Origin: JAUSNA01 sp964511965
Lineage (GTDB): Bacteria > Patescibacteriota > Microgenomatia > Levybacterales > GWA1-39-11
Direction of reading: 5' to 3'
Assembly: GCA_964511965.1 (NCBI GenBank)
Contig: CAZEGF010000051.1
Coordinates: 1 to 36,292, forward strand
DNA length: 36,292 nucleotides
Part shown: piece by piece, positions 25,401-34,400 of the stretch
Position numbering within the stretch: position 1 is the stretch's first letter
Layout of the letters: the number at the start of each line of letters is the position of its first letter
Made by a program: the position numbers and the translations under genes
The notes under the pieces: generated by a model
What the model saw: only the letters and a program-made list of their open reading frames with translations
Databases searched by the model: none
Told to the model about the DNA's origin: nothing

Positions 25401-28400
25401 CCCCCGGTTAAAGTAACAACTCCTCCAGCATTATTATTTGTTCCAGCACCAGCAGTAATATTGACGCCACCTCCAGCTGTTCCGCTTGAACCAGCAGAGC
25501 CTGCTGTAAGATTGATAGAGCTTCCATTTGACGAACCGCTGCCATTTCCGCTGTTGATTACAATATTTCCTGTTGTTGTAGTATCCCCAAGAGTTAACGT
25601 CTGTCTTGCAGTTGTAGCAAGCAAACCAGTAGCGGTAAGATAAACACTTCCATTTGTACCAGCTGATACCGAGGCTGTAGGTGTGCCGTTATTAACATTT
25701 ATGAATGCGAATTTTGCGCTTGCTGTTGAAGTACCTCCGAGAAGAAGATCAAGAGTAGAGGTCATCTTTGGAGTTATGACACCATTTGCGATATCCCAAT
25801 AGTTATTTGAGGTGAGTGTTGCGGGATCAATCCATGATGGATTTGCACCGACTCCATTTGTTGACAATATCCATCCTGCCGTAGATGGTGCTAGTGCCGC
25901 AAGGACTCCAGTACCTGAAAAGTAAGGGATATTACCTTGAGTAACTCCAGAAGCATTAAGTCCGGTTCCTCCATATTGAGTCCCGACAATCGTCCCTTGC
26001 CATGTACCAGTTGTAATTTGCCCAGAAGTGTTGAGTACAAAATTTGGTGCTGTAATATAGTTTGAGGAAGAAGCGTTAGAGCCTGCTATACCCAAATTGC
26101 CTCCGTTATTGATGGTAAACTTTGTAACACCCGAGGCAGAAGCAGCAAAGATATCCTGATTTTCTACTTGGTTAAAGATGGCAACAGCTTTTCCTAGTGC
26201 AGTTGATGATAATGATCTTGAGACATGAAGTGCTGAAATAGGAGATGATGTGCCTATTCCTAACTGAATAGTATCTGACCTAAATGTACCAACCGTTGTA
26301 TCATTTGTATTGTTAAAATTAACACCATTCCCCGACAAAGCGATATCAGAATTTGGATTTCTAACTGAACCAGAACTTATACAGAAATTTGCGTTGCAGT
26401 CACCTGTACCCCAATATATTGCATAACCTAACACTCTTGCTTCCCCTGCTGCTATAAATTCATCCTGAGCCCTAATAACACCATTTGCGGAATCCAAATA
26501 TATATTTCCAGTAGTATTTCCACCAATGGTTAGGCTTTGATTTTTTGTAGTCTGAATTGATCCGGTGCTATCAAGAACGATATTTCCTGAGATAGATGCT
26601 GTTTGTAGTCCACGAGCTAGCGAATTGCCAATAAAGGCAAATTTAGCAGAAGATGTTGCTGTATCACCGAGAAGGAAATCTTCAGTTGTATTTACTTGAT
26701 AGTTAATTCCAAGACTTGTGGACTCTTGGAATGGAGAGTAGCTTGTAGAACCTGTTCCATCTGATGCACACGTAAGAACACCACCTGCTGTGGTTGTCAG
26801 CTTGCCACCATTGCCAGATCCGGAGCAGTCAAAGCCTGGGAGAGTAAGTATCTGGCCGGATTTGCCTAATATTAGGTTTCCAGTTGTACCACCGCCAAGA
26901 GTTAATGATTGGTTAAGTGTTGTTTGCAAGCTTCCAATAGAATCAAGGACAAGACTTCCGGATAGCGATGCGGTTTGAGAACCCCGGGTGCCATTAACAT
27001 TTAATATTGCAAACTTTGCACTCGAAGACGCCTGACTTCCAATCAAGAAGTCTTGAGATGTGTTATTTTCAAAAATTGCACCAAGGTTTGATGTAAATGG
27101 ATTATCGCTTGGGTTTTGCGCAATTGTAATTGACCCAGAACCATTAGAAATAGATATACCGGTACCTGCAGTGAGATTTGCAAGACTATAGCCTGATCCA
27201 TTTCCGATTAGTACGGTTCCATTACCAGCAGAGGATCCATCAATTCCTGTTCCCCCACGAAGAGCAGAAAGTTGTGCAGAGACACTCCATGTTCCAGAGG
27301 AGAGAGTTGGGACTCCTGTTGCTCCACTGGTATCTATTCCTGTACCTCCATATTGTGCACCGACTGCAGTACCATTCCAGGTTCCCGTTGTAATAACTCC
27401 AGTGTTTGCAGTAATAGCCAATCCATTGATAGTCCCAAGTCCGGTGATATTTTGACTGTTACCGGTAATGGCTCCATTCAGGGTAAGTGCGCCTAATTCA
27501 AGAGTACCCGAAGATGCTGATATAGTGTGTGTTCCGGAAGCATTGAATAGAAGATCAGCTCCAGCTCCACTTGAAATAAAACCGGTAGTTCCTGATGCTG
27601 TTATATCCGTACCTTGGATAGTATTTCCGGTAAGAATTGTCCCAAATCCGTTAGCTATAGATCCACTAGCCAATGCTCCAACTGATGTTAAGGACGAAGA
27701 AAGAATTCCAGTACCAAGGGTGCTTCCGTTAAGAACGTTTGCTCCATTTATGTAATACGCCTTACCATTTGCCAGGGCAAAGTCACCAGTCGAGTTGACC
27801 GTGCTACTTCCATTATTTGGAGAAAGTATGATATTTCCGGTAGTGTTGCCACCGATTGTAAGTGTTTGGTTGTTTGTGGTTTGGATACTTGAAACTGCGT
27901 CTAAAACCAAATTTCCGGAAAGCGAAGCAGTTTGCGAACCACGTGTCCCATTAATATTGAGAACGGCAAACTTAGCGCTTGATGTTGATTGTGAGCCTAG
28001 TAAGAAGTCTTGCGTTGTATTATTTTCAAATATTGTGCCAAGATTTGATGTAAATGGATTAGAACTTGGTGACTGCGAAATCGTAATAGATCCAACACCA
28101 TTCGTAATTGAAACACCAGTTCCTGCTGTTAACGTAGAAAGAGAGTAACCAGAGCCATTTCCAATAAGAACAGTTCCATTTCCAGCCGCAGAGCCATCAA
28201 CTCCTGTTCCTCCACGAAGAGCGGAGAGTTGGGCACCGACAGACCAGGTTCCGCCTGAGATTGTTGGAACACCGGTTGCTCCGCTCGTATCGATTCCTGT
28301 GCCACCATATAATGTACCAATTGCTGTTCCATTCCATGTTCCTGATGTTATAGTTCCTACAGAGGTAAGACTTGAAGCAGTTACTCCTGATCCAAGAGTT

Positions 28401-31400
28401 GATCCACTAAGAACTGAAGCCCCATTTATTGTGAAAGCCTTGCCTGAAGAAAGATTGAAGTCGCCGGTTGAAGTTGTAATTCCTGAACCGTTGTTTGGTG
28501 AAAGAATAATATTTCCAGTAGCGTTACCACCGATTGTAAGTGTTTGGTTAAGAGTTGTTTGCAAAGATCCTGCAGCATCAAGTACAAGGTTTCCTGCAAC
28601 GGAAGCGGTCTGAGTTCCGCGAGTTCCATTGACATTAAGAATTGCAAACTTTGCTGATGATGTAGATTGGCTTCCGATTAGAAAGTCTTGAGTAGCATTG
28701 TTCTCATATATTGCTCCTAAATTTGAAGCAAATGGGTTTGCGCTGGGATTTTGAGCAATAGTGATTGAGCCCGACCCATTTGAGATTGATATACCAGTAC
28801 CAGCTGTTATGTTTGCTAATGAATATCCAGATCCGTTTCCAATAAGAATAGTTCCGTTGCCCGCAGTTGACCCATCAACACCTGTTCCTCCACGAAGAGT
28901 TGAAAGCTGAGCAGACACACTCCATGTTCCAGAGGAGAGAGTTGGGACTCCTGTTGCTCCACTGGTATCTATTCCTGTACCTCCATATTGTGCACCAATA
29001 GCTGTTGCATTCCAGATACCCGTTGAAATAGTGCCGACGCTAGTAAGACTTGAGGCTGTAATGCCACTTCCAAGAGTGCTGCCCGATAGAACATTTACGC
29101 CATTTATAAAGTAAGACTTTCCATTTGATAGATTGAAGTCTCCTGTTGAGTTGACAGATCCATTACCATTGTTTGGAGAGAGTATGATTCCACCGGTTGT
29201 ATTTCCGCCAATCGTGAGATCTTGATTATTGGTTGTTTGGATTGATCCTGCACTATCCAAAACTATATTTCCGGAAATTGAAGCTATTTGAGTTCCACGG
29301 TTTCCGTTGATTCCAAGAACAGCAAACTTTGCAGATGTGGTTGCCTGTCCTCCGATCAAAAAGTCAACTGTTGAATTATTTGGAACAATTGCTCCAGTTA
29401 GTTCTTGGAAAGGAGTAACGCTTGAGGTTCCACATGGTGCCCAGACTGGTGCACCAGCACCACCGCTCGTAAGACACTGACCACCAACACCTGCTGCCAA
29501 ATGCCCATATGTAGTTGTTCCAGTTGAGTAGAGAAGTTCACCGGCACCAGCAGCTGTTATATTAGCTCCAAGTCCACCCAGTGCGGTTGAGAGTTGAGCG
29601 GATGCGACGAAAGTTCCGGAATTTACAGTTATAACACCGGTTGAGCCGGAGAAATTTTGACCGGTTCCACCATATTGAGGAGCAATTGATGTTCCGTTCC
29701 ATGTACCTGAGGTAATGGTCCCAACGCTTGTAAGTGAAGAGCCGGTTATGCCTGTCCCAAGAGTTGTTCCATTAAGAACAGATGTCCCATTTATAGTAAA
29801 GGCCTTACCTGATGCTAGATTGAAGTCTCCTGTTGAAGTAACAGTTCCGGTGCCATTATTAGGAGACAGAATGACATTCCCGGTTGTGTTTCCTCCAATA
29901 GTTAATGTTTGGTTATTTGTTGTTTGCAAAGACCCGGATGAATCAAGGGTTAAGCTTCCAGAAAGAGTTGCTGTTTGTTGGCCTCGAGTATCGTTAACCC
30001 CTGTAATTGCAAACTTTGCTGCAGATGTTGAAGTCCCTCCGATGAGAAAGTCTAACGTATTATTATTTGGGTAGAGAACACCAAGAGAATCATTTTGTGT
30101 GAATTTAGAATTAGGCACAATTGTACTTGATATTGATATGGATCCGGGGCCATTTGATATATTTATTCCCGACCCGGCTGACAAGTTTGCCAAGGTATAC
30201 CCGGAGCCATTACCGATAAGAACTGTTCCGTTCCCCGCAGAAGAACCATCAATTCCGGTGCCTCCATAGGCTGCACCAATCACAGCTCCATTCCAAGTTC
30301 CAGAGGTAATAGTTCCGGTATTAGCCGTTATGGCAAGACCATTTATTGTGCCAAGACCTGTTATGTTTTGTCCGTTTCCTGAAATTGCTCCAGTTAGGGT
30401 GAGAGCACCTAACTCAAGAGTACCTGAGGTAGCAGAAATCGTGTGAGTTCCTGATGCATCAAAAGTAAGATCAGCCCCAGCTCCACTTGAGATAAAACCT
30501 GTGGTTCCAGAGGCTGTTATGTCTGAACCCTGGATAGTGTTTGAAGTTAAGATTGTCCCAAATCCGTTAGCTATAGATCCACTAGCCAAAGCTCCAACTG
30601 ATGTGAGTGATGACGCTGTAACAGCAGTTCCCAGGGTATTTGAACTTAGAGCGCTTGTGCCATTAATGTAATAGGCTTTTCCGTTTGAGAGGTTAAGATC
30701 CCCAGTTGCAAGCACGGTTCCGGTACCAGCGTTTGGTGAGAGAATAATATTTCCAGTCGAATTTCCACCAAGTGTAAGAGTTTGATTATTTGTTGTCTGA
30801 ATACTTGATGCAGCATCAAGAGTTAAGTTTCCAGACAACGTAGCAGTTTGAGTACCGCGAGCCCCATTAATGTTGAGTATTGCAAACTTTGCACTATCTG
30901 TTGATTGTGATCCTAGTAAGAAGTCTACAGTTGAATTGCTTGGAGTAATTACACCATTTGTTTGATTCCAATAATTTGTACCAATTGAATCAGTACCGCA
31001 TGTGGTAATTCCACTACCATCGGTTTTTAAGGTACAGTTGGCAAATCCGGTGAGTGTTAAGCCGGAGAGAGTGAGGCCGTTAAAAGTTGGGGAGGAAGTT
31101 GTCGTGATATTTTGAATAGTATTGACGGCTCCCGAACTTACACTGAAATTAGTAGAGTTAAATGAGGCAATACCTTTAGCAATAGCTGTTGCGTCATCAA
31201 TAGTAATTGCTCCCCCTGAAGTTTGAGCATTATTTATTGTTAATGCTCCGGTTTGGGCAGTTCCGCCTGTTCCACCGACTACTGAAAGGACACCAGTATT
31301 TGTGATTGTTACCGCACCTGTTGCCTGGTTCACCGAAATTCCAGAACCTGCTACATTTGAAGTAACTCCGGTATTTGATAATGTTAATGTTCCTCCAAGT

Positions 31401-34400
31401 GAAACTGGTGAGCCGGAAACGCCAAGGCCAGTCCCTCCGGTAACAGTAATTGATGAATTTTGAAGCTCAGCATTTGTTACAACAGCAGTTGAAAGCACCC
31501 CATTTGTGCTATGAACAACTCCGGTTCCGATACCGGATATTGCAACAGCGCCAGTTGTGCTTCCTCCGATCGTCAGAGTTTGCTTGTTAGTTGTTTGAAT
31601 AGATCCAAGACTATCTAGGACCAGACTTCCGGAGAGTGAAGCAATTTGAGTCCCGCGAGCCTCATTTATCCCAAGAACGGCAAATTTTGCACTCGTTGTC
31701 GCTTGTCCTCCAATCAAAAAGTCTTCCGTAGAGTTGAAGGGAATAATAGAGCCAAGCGATTCTCCAAATGGAGAGCTAGTCATTGATCCGCAAGGACCCC
31801 AGACAGGAGCTCCAGCACCTGATGAGGTTAGGCACTGCCCATTAATCCCTGCAGCTAGATGACCATATGTATTGGTTCCGGTAGAATAAAGTATTTCCCC
31901 GGCTCCAGCTGCAGTAACATCAGCTCCAAGTCCACCGTATGCAGTTCCTATTAAGCTTGCATTCCAAACACCTGAAGTAATGGTACCAACGCTCGTCAAA
32001 CTTGACCCTGTTATACCAGTACCAAGCGAACTTGAGCTCAAAACATCGACCCCATTGATCTTATATGTTTTACCGCTCGCGACATTGATACTACCTGAGG
32101 ATATAACTTGATCATTTCCTCCATTAGGTGAGAGGATTATGTTACCTGTTGTATTTCCACCAATGGTTAGACTCTGATTCTTGGTTGTTTGTATAGAACC
32201 ATCATACGCAAGAGAAATGCCATAGCCTGTTGAAGCCGAAATAGAAGCTACTGGTGTATCTGTATTAACGCCAAAAATCCCGAATCGGGCTGATGCAGTT
32301 GAGGTTCCTCCAACAGCTAGGTCTACTGTTGAATCGGCCGGGTAGAACAGACCGGCGGATGTTAACCATCCTGATGAGCCACCCCCAGAGCACCCACCCC
32401 AGGTGGGCGTGGTAGCTCCAGTTGATATCAAACAATCTCCAGGAGCACCTACTCCGGTATAAGCTAGAGTTGTGCCATTAGAATAAGCAACTGTACCAGC
32501 AGAGCCAATTGAACCTGTTCCTGTTCCACCGTTCCCAACTCCAAGCGTGCCTGTTACCTCACTGCCTAAATCAACTGATACACCGAGGCTAGAGTCTATT
32601 GTGATTGACCCAGCTCCGTTGGTTATTGTTATACCACTTCCTTGGGTGAGTGTTGAAAGAGTGTATCCTGATCCATTTCCAATAAGTACTTGTCCATTGG
32701 TAGCTCCAGATCCATCAATTCCTGTACCGCCTCTTTGAGCTGAAAGTTGAGAACTTACCGACCATGTTCCAGACGATAGTGTAGGAACTCCAGTTGAGGC
32801 AGCAAAGTTTTGGCCCGTTCCGCCGTATTGACTGCTAATTGTTGAGCCATTCCATGTACCTGAAGTTATAGTCCCAACTGAAGTAAGTGAGGAGCTAACC
32901 ACACTTCCTCCGAGGGCTGTTAAGCTGAGGATATCACTACCGTTGATTTGGTAGGTCTTGCCAGTCGCAATATCAATTGTTCCGGTAGATCTGACTTTTC
33001 CATTACCATTTAGAGGCGAGAGGGTGATATTTCCGGTCGTATTTCCACCAATTGTTAAAGTTTGGTCCTTCGTTGTTTGGATAGTTCCGTCATACCCAAG
33101 GGTCAATCCATATCCTGTTGAAGCTGATAGAGATGCAACTGGTGTATCTGTACCAACTCCAAATACCCCAAATTTAGCAGAAGTCGTCGCGGTTCCACCA
33201 ATAGCAAAGTCTACTGTTGTATCTAGAGGGTAGAGTAATCCTCCGGTAGTACCAAAGCTTGAGGCTCCACCACCGGCACATGAACCCCAGGTTGGGCTTC
33301 CGCTTCCAGCAGAAAGCAAACAATCCCCTGGAGTACCAACTGCACTAAATGCATATGCGGAACCGTTTGAGTATGCGATGGATCCAGCACTTCCAACAGA
33401 GCCTATCCCTGTGCCCCCATTACCAACTCCAAGAGTTCCTGTTATATCAGCAGTTGATAGATTTACAGCTGCTGATGAAAGAATTCCTGATGCATTTGCC
33501 TTAACAATACCTGTTGAAAGGGTAGCAATGGCAATGTTTCCGGTTGTATTTCCGCCAAGGGTTAAGTTTTGATTATTGGTTGTTTGGATTGATGCTGCAT
33601 TATCAAGTACGATATTTCCTGAAATCGAGGCTGTTTGTGTTCCTCGGGCACCATTTACATTGAGAACTGCAAATTTTGCAGTTGAGGTAGCTGTACTACC
33701 AATGAGAAAGTCCAAGGTGTTATTTACAGGATAAATAGAACCATTTGCGATTGTCCAATCAGAGCCAGCACCAACTCCACAGATGGTAACCCCTGAACCA
33801 TTCGTTTCGAGGGCGCAGTTGGCAAATCCAGTAAGAGTTAAGCCACCAAAAGTAGGTGAGGATGAAGTAAGAAGACTTTGATTTAGAGACAAACTATTAC
33901 CTGTAACTGTCAGAGTTCTTGAGATTGTACCACCTGAGATGGTAAATCCGTCTGCTTGGGAAGTTGGAGTGAGACCATTAATAGTTTTATTAGTTAAAGC
34001 CTCATTACCGGCGAGAGTTGCTAAAGTTCCTGTAGTTGGAAGAGTTACATTTGTAGAACCAGTTGAGGTAAATGTTACTGCTGATCCCCCTGATGTGATA
34101 AGGTTTCCACCCAGAGCAAGTGTTCCTGTGGTCCAAGTTGGAGCACCGCTACCACCAGAGAGTAGAACCTGACCGGCAACTCCTTGAGCACTTGAGGCTA
34201 CAGGTGAAGTAGTATTACCGTAAAGGATTCCCCCCGCCGTAAATGAATTTGTACCCGTTCCACCATTTCCTACCGGTAATAGTCCGGTTACTTCAGAAGT
34301 TAAATCGATTGAGGTTCCTAGAGTTGAGGCAATTGATATAGTTCCTACACCATTTGTTACAGTAATACCAGTTCCTTGAGTTAGAGTAGCAAGTGAGTAA

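Noticed and set aside
24681..25643. A 320-codon plus-strand frame rich in Pro and Ala
   Set aside because: It is antisense to the Gly-rich block of the giant protein; GGx codons read backwards give Pro and Ala codons without stops. No start signals.
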